A DNA stretch of 64,000 nucleotides from RHKX01 sp046330415 (GTDB lineage: Bacteria > Actinomycetota > Thermoleophilia > Solirubrobacterales > 70-9). Under the pieces are notes generated by a model. The model was not told the DNA's origin and ran no database searches. It saw only the letters and a list, made by a program, of their open reading frames with translations. Within the stretch, counting starts at the first letter, position 1; each line of letters begins with the position of its first letter. The translations under genes were made by a program, and so were the position numbers. Shown one piece after another: positions 34,023-42,404 of the stretch. The stretch spans positions 124,001-188,000 of the forward strand of contig JAXLSW010000008.1 in the NCBI GenBank assembly GCA_046330415.1. Direction: 5' to 3'.

Positions 34023-35123
34023 TCAGTCAGGCTCCCCGGCCGGCCCGCGCAGGAGCTGCAGGTAGTCCTCCCGGACCCTGAACACCGAGCGCAGCTCGGC
34101 CGTCACCTCGCCGAGGAACTCCTCGCGATAGGTGGAGTCGGTGAGCATCGAGATCGCGAAGTAGAGGCCGGTGAATGCCGCCAGGCCGGCGGCGACCTTC
34201 AGCAGCTCCGAGGTGATCTGGAACTGCTCGCCGAGCAGCGTGATCGTCAGCAGCGTGTTTCCGGCCTCCCCGATCCACGCCTCGCGCACCTCCTGGTTGA
34301 TGGCGATAGCCCCGAAGACGATGAAGAAGGCCGCGACGAGGACGCTGACGACGAGCACCTGGATGGCCTGGCTGGTGAAGAGGATCAGGCCGACGTTGCG
34401 CCGCTGGCGGGTCTCGAGCGGCTCGGCCTCGTCGCCGACCTCGGCCTCGAGCGAGCGCACCTCGCGGGGCAGCCGGGCGAGCAGGAAGCCGGCGCCGAGG
34501 GAGACGAAGAGCAGCGCGATCGCGATCAGGTCGCCGTCGGAGATCAACGAGAACACCTGCCACATCTCGGTGCTCATGAAGGCCAACAGGGCGAAGATCA
34601 TCAGCAGTGGCACCGCGCGAGCGAGCAACGTCACCGAGGCCTGCAGCTGGCTCATCAGCCGCCGGAACACCCAGCGCACGATCGAGACGAGCCCGTAGCC
34701 GAGCACCGCGTAGATCAGGGCGAGCAGGGCGAGGTTGGCGAGCGCGGTCCCGATCGCGCTGCGGCCCTGGTTGCCGAAGATCAGCGGCAGCAGCGCCGGC
34801 ACGATCACGAACGCGGCCAACTCCACCCTGCCGACGTCCTCCGGCATCGCCAGCAGCGGCCGGTTCCGGATCCGGTTGAGGACCACCCAGACCCCGAGCA
34901 GGATCGCGAGGCCGCCGAGGGCTGCGGCGACGTTGGCGAGCGGCGACCAGTCGAGCTGGATCGCGCCGAGCATCTCGCCCACGAAGACGAGCGCGAGCAG
35001 CGGCGCCGCCCGGTTGAAGACGTTGGTCGAAGCCGAGAACTCCTCGTCGAGGAGGGGCAGCCCGGCCTCGCGGAAGCGAGCACGGCAGGCGGCGATGCGG
35101 GCGTCGCGCTCGGCCTCGGTCAC
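34023..35123 (-). CDS. Polytopic membrane protein, hypothetical
   Basis: 366 residues from the GTG at 35123. About eight membrane helices, with an Arg-rich cytoplasmic loop LARLPREVRSLEAEVGDEAEP in the middle and a cytoplasmic C-terminus LRSVFRVREDYLQLLRGP. The N-terminal 33 residues are charged and cytoplasmic. No transporter motif. The start is chosen where it stops overlapping the divergent lipid-kinase gene. It lies 14 bp upstream of the BtrH-like gene on the same strand and is probably cotranscribed with it. Confidence 0.7.
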   Translation of the reverse strand: MTEAERDARIAACRARFREAGLPLLDEEFSASTNVFNRAAPLLALVFVGEMLGAIQLDWSPLANVAAALGGLAILLGVWVVLNRIRNRPLLAMPEDVGRVELAAFVIVPALLPLIFGNQGRSAIGTALANLALLALIYAVLGYGLVSIVRWVFRRLMSQLQASVTLLARAVPLLMIFALLAFMSTEMWQVFSLISDGDLIAIALLFVSLGAGFLLARLPREVRSLEAEVGDEAEPLETRQRRNVGLILFTSQAIQVLVVSVLVAAFFIVFGAIAINQEVREAWIGEAGNTLLTITLLGEQFQITSELLKVAAGLAAFTGLYFAISMLTDSTYREEFLGEVTAELRSVFRVREDYLQLLRGPAGEPD

Positions 35124-35162
35124 CCGCCCATTCCACCTTGGGCGCCGGACGCGAGATTCACC

Positions 35163-35168
35163 TAGCCT
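35163..35168 (+). promoter_or_regulatory. -10-like element TAGCCT for the lipid kinase gene
   Basis: TAGCCT is 7 nt before the ATG at 35176. No Shine-Dalgarno. Confidence 0.5.
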
Positions 35169-35175
35169 CGGGTCG

Positions 35176-36036
35176 ATGGCTTCGATCGCGCTGCTCGCCA
35201 ACTCCGGCTCCGGCTCCGGGGACGCGGACGCCGTCGCGGACCTGCTCCGCGGCCATGGGGCCGAGGTGAGCGAGTACGAGATCGGCGACTGGGAGCGGGC
35301 GGCGCGCCCCGGCGCCGCGCGGATCGCCGTCGCCGGCGGCGACGGGTCGATCGGCGCCGCTGCGGCAGCGGCCGCCGCGGCGGGGGTGCCGCTGGCGGTG
35401 ATCGCGACCGGCACCGCCAACGACTTCGCCGGGGCCGCGGGCCTGCCCGCCGACGTCGAGGAAGCCTGCGAGATCGCCGCGCGGGGGGAGCGGCTCCGCG
35501 CGATGGAGCTCGGCCGCGCCGGTGGCCGCCCCTTCGTCAACGTCGCAAGCGCCGGTCTCGCACCCATCGCCGCGGAGGAGGCGGACGGGCTGAAGGAGAA
35601 GCTCGGCGCGCTCGCCTACCCGGTCGGCGCGGTCGGCGCCGGGGCGACGGCACAGCCGATCGACTGCGTGGTGAGCGGCGACGGCGAGGAGCTCTTCGCG
35701 GGCGAGGCGTGGCAGGTCTCGGTCGCATGCATGGGCGCTTTCGGGGGCGGGGCATCGCTCGAAGCCGACGCCGGAGACGGCCTGCTCGACCTCGTCGTCA
35801 TCGAGGGCTCGGGCCGCGCGCGCCTCGTCAAGCACGCCTTCGGGCTCCGCGTCGGCTCCGTCGAGGGCCAGAAGGGCGTGATCGACGCCCGCTGCGCGCG
35901 GATCTCCGTGACGATCCGCGACGAGGCCGCCTCGCTGAACGTCGACGGCGAGCTCGTCGAAGCGGCCGAGCTCGAGCGGGATGGCGAGATCCTCTTCGAG
36001 GCCGAGCGCGCCGCCTTCGAGCTGGTGGTCGGCTGA
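35176..36036 (+). CDS. Diacylglycerol/lipid kinase family protein (YegS/DgkB type)
   Basis: 286 residues. It phosphorylates a lipid hydroxyl with ATP. Seen: LLANSGSGSGDADAVADLL at the start, the catalytic-domain nucleotide loop VAGGDGSIGAA (about 53-63), PLAVIATGTANDFAGAAGLP, ELGRAGGRPFVNVASAG, and a C-terminal beta-sandwich ending in LNVDGELVEA (the family's DGE). The GGDGS and GTAND motifs are complete. Likely role in membrane lipid turnover. Confidence 0.9.
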   Translation: MASIALLANSGSGSGDADAVADLLRGHGAEVSEYEIGDWERAARPGAARIAVAGGDGSIGAAAAAAAAAGVPLAVIATGTANDFAGAAGLPADVEEACEIAARGERLRAMELGRAGGRPFVNVASAGLAPIAAEEADGLKEKLGALAYPVGAVGAGATAQPIDCVVSGDGEELFAGEAWQVSVACMGAFGGGASLEADAGDGLLDLVVIEGSGRARLVKHAFGLRVGSVEGQKGVIDARCARISVTIRDEAASLNVDGELVEAAELERDGEILFEAERAAFELVVG

Positions 36037-36100
36037 GGGCGTGAGCGGCCGAGGTCGGGGGGCCCGCTCGGCCGCCGCGGCTCGTCATCCGGCTCCCGCC

Positions 36101-36106
36101 TATCCT
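36101..36106 (+). promoter_or_regulatory. -10-like element TATCCT for the PAP2-ychF unit
   Basis: TATCCT is 8 nt before the GTG at 36115. Leaderless type. Confidence 0.4.
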
Positions 36107-36114
36107 CCCCCGCC

Positions 36115-36775
36115 GTGTTCAAGCGCCCCGCGAGCCTGACAACCCACGCCCCCGCCGATCCCGCCGCGAGCGGTCGGCGCCTCGTCCGTTGGATGCAAGC
36201 GGGTCGCACCCCGGCGGGCCGCGCCCTGCGGACGGCCGGTACGGCGGACCAGCGGCTGCTTCTGCTGCTGCGCCGGCGGGGCCATTCCCCGGCGCTCGAC
36301 GGCGCCGCTCGCGCGCTCGGGAACTTCGGCGAGCTCAGCGCCGGGTGGACGGCGATCGGGCTGACCGGTGCCGCCCTCAGCCGCGATGAGCGCGGCCGCT
36401 GGCTCCGCGCCACCTTCGCGGCGCCGCTCGCGGTGGGAGCCAACTACGCGGTCAAGCTCGTCGTCGGCAGGAAGCGGCCGCTGATCGAGGAGCACCCGCC
36501 GCTCTCCCGCGCTCCCAGCAAGCTCTCCTTCCCTCTCCGCTCACGCCACCCGCGGTCACCGCTGCGACCGTGTTCGGCCGCGTCGCGCCCGGCGCGCGCG
36601 TCCCCTCTTCGCGCTCGCCGCGGCGATCTGCTCGAGCCGTCCCTACCTGGGCATGCACTACCCCTCCGACGTCCTCGCGGGCGTCGGCCTCGGGACGCTG
36701 CTCGGGCGCGCCTTCCCCCTGCCGGCGGCTCCGTCGCCGTGGGCGGCCGCACCTCCCGGGGAGGCGATCGCGTGA
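36115..36775 (+). pseudogene. Frameshifted PAP2-family phosphatase
   Basis: The GTG at 36115 opens a PAP2 protein: TADQRLLLLLRRRGH, ALGNFGELSAGW, then NYAVKLVVGRKRPL (motif 1, KxxxxxxRP). The frame then changes: SAHAT (motif 2, PSGH-like) is in frame +1 from 36536, VTAATVFGRVAPGARVP is in the third frame, and PLFALAAAICSSRPYLGMHYPSDVLAGV (motif 3, SRxxxxxHxxxD) returns to the second. That is three single-base shifts within about 36531-36605. The last frame ends with a TGA at 36773-36775 that overlaps the ychF GTG, showing the intact ancestor was coupled to ychF. This is either clustered sequence error or decay. Confidence 0.7.
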
Positions 36776-37851
36776 AGGTCGGGATCGTCGGCATGCCGAA
36801 CGCCGGCAAGTCCACCCTCTTCAACGCGCTGACGCAGGCCGGCGCGGAGGCGGCGGGCTATCCGTTCACGACGATCGAGCCGAACGTCGCCATCGCCTCC
36901 GTCCCCGACGAGCGGCTCGACGAGGTCGCCGCCACGGTCGCCGCCACCCCGATCGTCCACGAGTCGCTCGAGGTCCACGACATCGCCGGGCTCGTCCGGG
37001 GCGCCTCCGCCGGCGAGGGTCTCGGCAATCAGTTCCTCGCCTCCATCCGCGAGACCGACGCGATCTGCCACGTCGTCCGCGCCCACCACGACGACGGTGT
37101 TCCCCACCCCGACGGCGCCGTCGATCCCGTCGCCGATGCCGAGATGGTCGAGGCGGAGTTGATGCTCGCCGACCTCGAGACCGCGCAGCGGCGGCTGGAG
37201 CGGGTCACCAAGCAGGCCCGGGCGCTCGACAAGGAGGTCGTCGCCGAGCGCGACTGGCTGGTCGAGGTCGTCGCCGCGCTCGAGCGCGGTGAGCCGGTGC
37301 GATCGGTGCCGGTGCCGGACGCCGTCGGCGAGGCCGGCCCGCGGCACCTGAGCGCGCTGACCTCCAAGCCCGTCCTCTACATCGCCAACGTCGACGAGGG
37401 CGAGGACGAGCCGCCCGCCGCGCTCGTCGAGCACGCGCGCAAGTCGGGAGACGAGGCGATCGCGCTCAGCGCCAAGATCGAGGCGGAGCTCGTCGAGCTC
37501 GATTCCGAGGAGGCGGCGATCATGCGCGAGGAGCTCGGGATCTCCGAGTCGGGCCTGGGACGCATGGTCCGCGCCGCCTACGGCCTGCTCGAGCTGATCA
37601 CGTTCTTCACCGCCGGGGAGGCGAAGGAGGCCCGCGCCTGGAGCCTGCGCCGCGGTCTCACCGCCTGGCACGCCGCCGGCAGGATCCACACCGACATCCA
37701 GGACGGCTTCGTCAAGGCCGACGTGATCGGCTGGGAGGACCTCGTCCGGCTCGGCGGCTACTCGCAGGCTCGCGAGGAGGGTCTGCTGCGGGTCGAGGGC
37801 CGCGACTACGTGATGCAGGACGGCGACGTGATCACCGTCAAGCACACCTAG
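36772..37851 (+). CDS. ychF: Redox-regulated ATPase YchF (Obg-like)
   Basis: 359 residues. VKVGIVGMPNAGKSTLFNALT is the P-loop opening; GYPFTTIEPNVAIA, VHDIAGLVRGASAGEGLGNQFLASIRETDAI and a C-terminal TGS-like domain (DIQDGFVKADVIGWEDL, QDGDVITVKH) complete the family. YchF binds ATP rather than GTP and associates with ribosomes. The GTG at 36772 overlaps the PAP2 stop; an open frame from 36115 runs through in the same phase only because of the PAP2 frameshift. Confidence 0.95.
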   Translation: MKVGIVGMPNAGKSTLFNALTQAGAEAAGYPFTTIEPNVAIASVPDERLDEVAATVAATPIVHESLEVHDIAGLVRGASAGEGLGNQFLASIRETDAICHVVRAHHDDGVPHPDGAVDPVADAEMVEAELMLADLETAQRRLERVTKQARALDKEVVAERDWLVEVVAALERGEPVRSVPVPDAVGEAGPRHLSALTSKPVLYIANVDEGEDEPPAALVEHARKSGDEAIALSAKIEAELVELDSEEAAIMREELGISESGLGRMVRAAYGLLELITFFTAGEAKEARAWSLRRGLTAWHAAGRIHTDIQDGFVKADVIGWEDLVRLGGYSQAREEGLLRVEGRDYVMQDGDVITVKHT

Positions 37852-37854
37852 GCG

Positions 37855-39444
37855 TCAGTCGTCGAGCAGCGCCTGGGCCTCGTCGCTGACGACGACGTGG
37901 ATCGCCGAGGGCTCGACCGCGTAGTCGATGACGTTGAGCGCGCGCAGGCGGTCGAGGACGTACTGGAAGGCGGCGGCCTGCGAGTCGCTGGAGTACTCAC
38001 GGGGGATGTCGAACGCGTAGCCGGTCGTGTGCAGCGAGTAGTTGGGGGTCGCCTCGGAGTTCACCCCGACGAGCTGGTCCTGGTACTTCTGGTCGCGGAC
38101 GGCGCTCGAGACGTGCAGCACGCCCTTGCCGTCGTTGATCTGGCGGACCTTCTCGGCCATGTAGATGAGCGTCGCCAGCGCCTCGGGCCGCAGCGCCCGG
38201 TACAGCGCCGGCTCGACGCCGAAGTTGGGGGCGAGCTCACCGAGGTCCTTGTCGACGCGGTAGCCGTAGTCGCCGTCGGTCGGGATCGCGATCAGCTCCG
38301 ATTCGTCGCGCGCCGTCTGGATCGCGGCGGCGTCGGCGAACACCTCCGTCGAGTCCTCGGGATGCAGCACCTCCTCCTGCGTGGCCTTCGCGGTCTGCAG
38401 CGCCGCCAGGTTCTTCAGCCCTTGCGGGTCCTCGCGGTACATGCTCATGATCCGCTCGGCCGCGTCGACCCGCCACAGGTAGGTCGAGCTGTCGTCGCCG
38501 AGGGAGCTGAGCAGGTCCCATGCCTCGGGATGCTCGAGCGGCGAGGAGTCGAAGAAGAGCCGCGGGTAGGTCATGTCCTCCTCGGCGACGAGCCCGCCGA
38601 CGGCGCCGCCGGAGGCGTCGGTTCCGAGGTAGTCCCCGATCGCCGTCTCGAGGTTGCCGATGCCCATGTGGTAGCTGACGGTCGCGAGGTCGGGATCGCC
38701 GAAGCGGCGCCCGGCGCGCTGCAGGTAGGTACCCATCCCGTCGAGCGCGTCGGCGGGACGGAAGCGCGCATCGATCGAACGCCGCTCCCTGATCAGCCGC
38801 TGCTGCTCACGCTCGAGGCGCCGCAGCTTCAGGAGCGCCTTCGATCGCACCTTCGGCTTGTTCGATGCGGCGTCCTCCTGGGCGCGCTCGATCGCCCCGG
38901 CGTTCTCGGCGAGCTGTCGCGTGATCGCGCGGCTGCGCTGCAGGTCGATGTCCATCCCGAGCAGGCTGACCCCGGTCGAGCCGACGATCTGGGCGAGCCC
39001 GGCGGCGTCGTCCGCCGTCGAGCCCGCGATCACCTCGGGGCGCCCCGCGCTCTCCAGCAGCACCATCCCCTCCATCGTGTCGGCGTCGACGCCGTGCTCG
39101 TTCGCCGCCCGCTCGATCTGCTCTCGGTACTTCGCCGTCCGCCGGGCGCTGGCGACGATCCCGCCGGGACTCTTCTCGTAGAGGATGTGCGCGTAGGCGA
39201 GCGCCGCCCGGTCGGCGAAGCCGTCGCTGCGGTCGGCCTCCCACTGGAACGGGTCCTCAGCGTCATCGGCGGTCGCGATCTCCGCGATCCGGTTCGCATC
39301 GAAGCCCTTCCTCTCCTCCCCCTGGGAGGAGAGGACCATCACGGTGCCGGCGACAGCAGCCCCGACGATCAGGACGACCACGAGCAGGCCGAGCACGGCG
39401 CGCGGGAACGAGCCGGGTGCGGGGCTTTCGCCGTCGGGGATCAC
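37855..39444 (-). CDS. Lytic transglycosylase-like plus M15-type peptidase-like fusion
   Basis: 529 residues. An N-terminal signal anchor (about 16-38) is followed by an SLT-like helical domain: TMEGMVLLESAGRPEVIAGS with probable catalytic Glu131, AAGLAQIVGSTGVSLLGM, and a paired GMGTYLQRAGRRFGDPDLATVSYHMG. A middle helical region follows. The C-terminus (about 430-529) reads as a DD-peptidase-like zinc domain: SAVRDQKYQ, SLHTTGYAFDI (His472, Asp479), and EPSAIHVVV (Glu511, His516) in the M15 order HxxxxxxD...E...H. It would cleave both glycan and stem peptide of peptidoglycan, tethered outside the membrane. The start is uncertain upstream; GTG 39444 gives the anchor best. Confidence 0.7.
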   Translation of the reverse strand: MIPDGESPAPGSFPRAVLGLLVVVLIVGAAVAGTVMVLSSQGEERKGFDANRIAEIATADDAEDPFQWEADRSDGFADRAALAYAHILYEKSPGGIVASARRTAKYREQIERAANEHGVDADTMEGMVLLESAGRPEVIAGSTADDAAGLAQIVGSTGVSLLGMDIDLQRSRAITRQLAENAGAIERAQEDAASNKPKVRSKALLKLRRLEREQQRLIRERRSIDARFRPADALDGMGTYLQRAGRRFGDPDLATVSYHMGIGNLETAIGDYLGTDASGGAVGGLVAEEDMTYPRLFFDSSPLEHPEAWDLLSSLGDDSSTYLWRVDAAERIMSMYREDPQGLKNLAALQTAKATQEEVLHPEDSTEVFADAAAIQTARDESELIAIPTDGDYGYRVDKDLGELAPNFGVEPALYRALRPEALATLIYMAEKVRQINDGKGVLHVSSAVRDQKYQDQLVGVNSEATPNYSLHTTGYAFDIPREYSSDSQAAAFQYVLDRLRALNVIDYAVEPSAIHVVVSDEAQALLDD

Positions 39445-39547
39445 GCCCGACAGGGTTTCATGGCGAGCCTCCCGGCCTGATGCTTGCCCGCTCCGGCGCG
39501 TGGGTAGTGTGGGGATCCCACCCACCCACGAGGACCGAGGAGACGAG

Positions 39548-41008
39548 ATGGCAGCCGACGAGAGCGCGGTGATCGAGAGCGTCAACGGGCAACTGCTGAT
39601 TGGCGGCGAGTGGCGGGACGCCTCCGGCGGCGGCACCTTCCGGGTCGAGGATCCATCGACGGGCGAGACGCTCTGCGAGGTCGCCGACGGCACCCCCGAC
39701 GACGCGAAGGCCGCTCTCGACGCGGCGTGTGCCGCGCAGGAGGAGTGGGCCGCGAGCGCGGCCAACGACCGCGCCGAGCTCCTCCACGACGTCTTCAAGC
39801 TGCTCGGCGAGAGGGTCGAGGAGCTCGCCACCCTGATGACGCTCGAGATGGGCAAGTCCGTCGCCGAGTCGAAGGCGGAGATCACCTACGCGGCTGAGTT
39901 CTTCCGCTGGAACTCGGGCGAGGCGCTGCGCACCGACGGCTACTACAAGGCGGCCGCCAACGGGACCGGGCGCGTGCTCGTGATGCGCCAGCCCGTCGGC
40001 CCCTGCTACATGATCACCCCCTGGAACTTCCCGATGGCGATGGGCACCAGGAAGATCGGCCCGGCCATCGCCGCCGGCTGCACCATGGTCATCAAGCCGG
40101 CGCAGCTCACCCCCCTGTCGATGCTGAAGCTGGCCGAGCTGCTGCAGGAGGCGGGCCTTCCCGCGGGCGTCCTCAACGTCGTCACGAGCGCCTCCTCGCG
40201 CGCGGTGTCGGAGCCGATCATCTCCGACCCCCGGCTTCGCAAGCTCACCTTCACGGGCTCCACCGAGGTCGGGCAGAAGCTGATCGAGCAGTCCGCCGAG
40301 GGCGTCCTGAAGACGTCCATGGAGCTCGGCGGCAACGCGCCCTTCGTGGTCTTCGACGACGCCGACATCGACGACGCGGTCGCCGGCGCGATGATCGCGA
40401 AGATGCGCAACGTCGGCGAGGCGTGCACCTCGGCGAACCGCTTCCACGTCCACGAGGACGTCGCCGAGGAGTTCGCGACCAAGCTCGCGGAGAAGATGGG
40501 CGCGATGAAGCTCGGCCGCGGCACCGAGGAGGAGACCGAGGTGGGGCCGCTGATCGACGACGACCAGCGCTCGAAGGTCGCCGAGCTTGTCGACGACGCC
40601 GTCGGCAAGGGCGCGAAGGCGCTCTGCGGCGGGCGCAAGGGCGACGGCGCCGGCTACTTCTACGAGCCGACCGTCCTCACCGACGTGCCCGACGACGCGA
40701 ACCTCCTGACCGAGGAGATCTTCGGCCCCGTGGCGCCGGTGCGGACCTTCTCGACCGACGAGCAGGCCATCGCGGACGCGAACGCCTCCGAGTACGGGTT
40801 GGCGGCCTACGTCTACACCAACGACATCAAGCGGGCGCTGCGCGTCTGCGAGGGCCTCGACACCGGGATGATCGGCCTCAACCAAGGCATGGTCTCCAAC
40901 GCCGGCGCGCCCTTCGGGGGCTGGAAGGCCTCCGGAATCGGCCGCGAGGGCGGCAACGAGGGGATCCTCGAGTACCTCGAGACCAAGTACGTGGCGATCA
41001 ACCTCTAG
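39548..41008 (+). CDS. gabD: NAD(P)-dependent aldehyde dehydrogenase (succinate-semialdehyde type)
   Basis: 486 residues. Seen: LLIGGEWRDA at the start, CYMITPWNFPMAMG, catalytic Glu in MELGGNAPFVVFDDADID, catalytic Cys in NVGEACTSANRF (ACT where many have GQxC), EEIFGPVAPVRTF and FGGWKASGIGREGG. The pattern GGNAPF and the end motif are those of GabD-like enzymes that oxidise succinate semialdehyde; the substrate is inferred. GAGGACCGAGGAG precedes the ATG. It is not preceded by a leaderless-type hexamer. Confidence 0.85.
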   Translation: MAADESAVIESVNGQLLIGGEWRDASGGGTFRVEDPSTGETLCEVADGTPDDAKAALDAACAAQEEWAASAANDRAELLHDVFKLLGERVEELATLMTLEMGKSVAESKAEITYAAEFFRWNSGEALRTDGYYKAAANGTGRVLVMRQPVGPCYMITPWNFPMAMGTRKIGPAIAAGCTMVIKPAQLTPLSMLKLAELLQEAGLPAGVLNVVTSASSRAVSEPIISDPRLRKLTFTGSTEVGQKLIEQSAEGVLKTSMELGGNAPFVVFDDADIDDAVAGAMIAKMRNVGEACTSANRFHVHEDVAEEFATKLAEKMGAMKLGRGTEEETEVGPLIDDDQRSKVAELVDDAVGKGAKALCGGRKGDGAGYFYEPTVLTDVPDDANLLTEEIFGPVAPVRTFSTDEQAIADANASEYGLAAYVYTNDIKRALRVCEGLDTGMIGLNQGMVSNAGAPFGGWKASGIGREGGNEGILEYLETKYVAINL

Positions 41009-41026
41009 GCAGGAACGGAGAGCGAC

Positions 41027-41422
41027 ATGGCCGGCAACGTGCTGATCACGACGATGAACGACCTCCCCGGCTACGAGATCGAGGAGGTCTTCGGGGAGGT
41101 GTTCGGCCTCACCGTGCGCTCGCGCAACATCGGCTCGCAGATGGGCGCCGGCTTCAAGTCGCTCGTCGGAGGCGAGCTCAAGGGGATGACGAAGCAGCTC
41201 GTCGAGGGGCGGGCCCATGCGCAGGAGCGCCTCGAGGAGGAGGCCGTCGCGAAGGGCGCCAACGCCGTCATCGCATTCCGCTTCGACACCTCCGAGCTCG
41301 GGAGCACCTGGACCGAGATCTGCGCATACGGCACGGCCTGCCGCGTGCGGAGGGTCGGGGGGCAGTGGTCGGAACAGCCGGCGGCGGCCGCGACGTCCAT
41401 GCCGCCTCCCCCGCCCGCCTGA
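41027..41422 (+). CDS. YbjQ/UPF0145 family protein
   Basis: 131 residues. LITTMNDLPGYEIEEVFGEVFGLTVRSRNIG at the start and ANAVIAFRFDTSELGSTWTEICAYGTAC in the middle match the small pentamer-forming YbjQ family. The protein ends in a Pro run. AGGAACGGAG lies 7 nt upstream. It follows gabD by 18 bp on the same strand. Function unknown. Confidence 0.85.
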   Translation: MAGNVLITTMNDLPGYEIEEVFGEVFGLTVRSRNIGSQMGAGFKSLVGGELKGMTKQLVEGRAHAQERLEEEAVAKGANAVIAFRFDTSELGSTWTEICAYGTACRVRRVGGQWSEQPAAAATSMPPPPPA

Positions 41423-41434
41423 GCAGCTGCGCCG

Positions 41435-42001
41435 TTGAGCGACGAGCGCCCCCACGTCCACATCGAGTCGGTCGCCGAGCTGCGGGCCTGGCTCGACGAC
41501 AACCACGGGACGAGCGATGGCGTCTGGATCGTCGCCTGGAAGAAGGATCGCGGCCCCTACGTCTCCTGGGGCGAGATCGTCCCCGAGCTGCTCGCCTACG
41601 GATGGATCGACAGCAAGGCCGGCAGCTTCGACGAGGACCGCCGGAAGCTGACGATCACGCCGCGCAACCCGAAGAGCGCCTGGTCGCGACGCAACAAGGA
41701 GATCATCGCGACGCTAGAGGCCGAGCGGAGGATGGCGCCGGCGGGCGCGGCGATGGTCGCGCTCGCGAAGGAGACGGGGACGTGGACCGAGCTCGACGAG
41801 GTCGAGGCGCTGATCGAGCCCGCCGAGCTGGCCACTGCGCTCGATGCCGACCCGGCCGCGCGGGCGAACTGGGATGCGTTCCCGCGTTCAGCGAAGCGCT
41901 TCGCGCTGCTGCACCTGCACACGGCGAAGCGGGAGGAGACCCGCGCCAAGCGGGTCGCCGAGATCGCGACGAAGGCTGCCCGCAACGAGCGCGTCGGCTA
42001 G
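41435..42001 (+). CDS. YdeI/OmpD-associated family protein
   Basis: 188 residues, cytoplasmic. Seen: GVWIVAWKKDRGPYVSWGEIVPELLAYGWIDSKAG, RRKLTITPRNPKSAWSRRNKEIIATLE and a C-terminal WDAFPRSAKRFALLHLHTAKREETRAKRV. This is the YdeI/'bacteriocin-protection' family, molecular function unclear. The start is TTG at 41435, 12 bp after ybjQ; the ribosome site is weak. Confidence 0.8.
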   Translation: MSDERPHVHIESVAELRAWLDDNHGTSDGVWIVAWKKDRGPYVSWGEIVPELLAYGWIDSKAGSFDEDRRKLTITPRNPKSAWSRRNKEIIATLEAERRMAPAGAAMVALAKETGTWTELDEVEALIEPAELATALDADPAARANWDAFPRSAKRFALLHLHTAKREETRAKRVAEIATKAARNERVG

Positions 42002-42006
42002 GCGCG

Positions 42007-42081
42007 CGTTCGGCGGCACCTCACCTTCGCCGAACGTACGTAGTTGGGCGCTATGGGGACCAGTTCCGTACGTTCGGCGAA
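42007..42081. repeat. Intergenic palindromic element, copy 1
   Basis: TTCGCCGAACGTACG (42026-42040) faces CGTACGTTCGGCGAA (42067-42081), a perfect 15-bp inverted repeat with a 26-nt loop whose core is GTTGGGCGCTAT. Upstream, GTTCGGCG (42008-42015) could pair with the left arm instead. The 73 bp 42007-42079 recur at 42292-42364 with five mismatches. Confidence 0.75.
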
Positions 42082-42291
42082 GCGATGCGCCGCTGGAGAC
42101 CTGTCACCCGCGAGCAGGGAAGAAGTCCGTTGCCGGGTGACACGTCCAGCGCGCTGAGGTGACTTCACTCCCTTCGGCGCCCAACGCCCTTCTGGGCAGA
42201 CGAGTCACCGAAGGGGGGGTCGATCGCGGAGCGACGCGTGGGTGCCTGCCTCCCGTGGTTTCAGCGGGCCGCCGGGCGGGCCGCCACCGCC
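42082..42291. other. Gene-free spacer with further inverted repeats
   Basis: TGTCACCCG (42102-42110) pairs with CGGGTGACA (42134-42142). CCCTTCGG (42170-42177) pairs with CCGAAGGG (42208-42215), which competes with GGTGAC (42158-42163) / GTCACC (42204-42209). No credible ORF. Together with the two flanking elements this makes a 403-bp gene-free island (42002-42404) between convergent genes. Confidence 0.5.
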
Positions 42292-42364
42292 CGTTCGGCG
42301 GCACCTCACCGACGCCGAACGTACGTGGTTGGGCGCTATAGAGACCAGTTCCGTACGTTCGGCG
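42292..42364. repeat. Intergenic palindromic element, copy 2
   Basis: CGCCGAACGTACG (42313-42325) faces CGTACGTTCGGCG (42352-42364), 13-bp perfect arms, 26-nt loop sharing GTTGGGCGCTAT and GACCAGTTC with copy 1. Same orientation as copy 1. Confidence 0.75.
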
Positions 42365-42404
42365 GGAGCGAAGCCGGCGACAGGCGCCGCGGCGGCCCGT
42401 ACGG

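Noticed and set aside
36115..37851. Single PAP2-YchF fusion protein
   Set aside because: The fusion depends on PAP2 frameshifts. The PAP2 ending lies in another frame and stops at the ychF start with a GTGA overlap.
42082..42291. Coding gene in the palindrome island
   Set aside because: Short open frames here contain the palindromes themselves and have no start signals or recognisable sequence.
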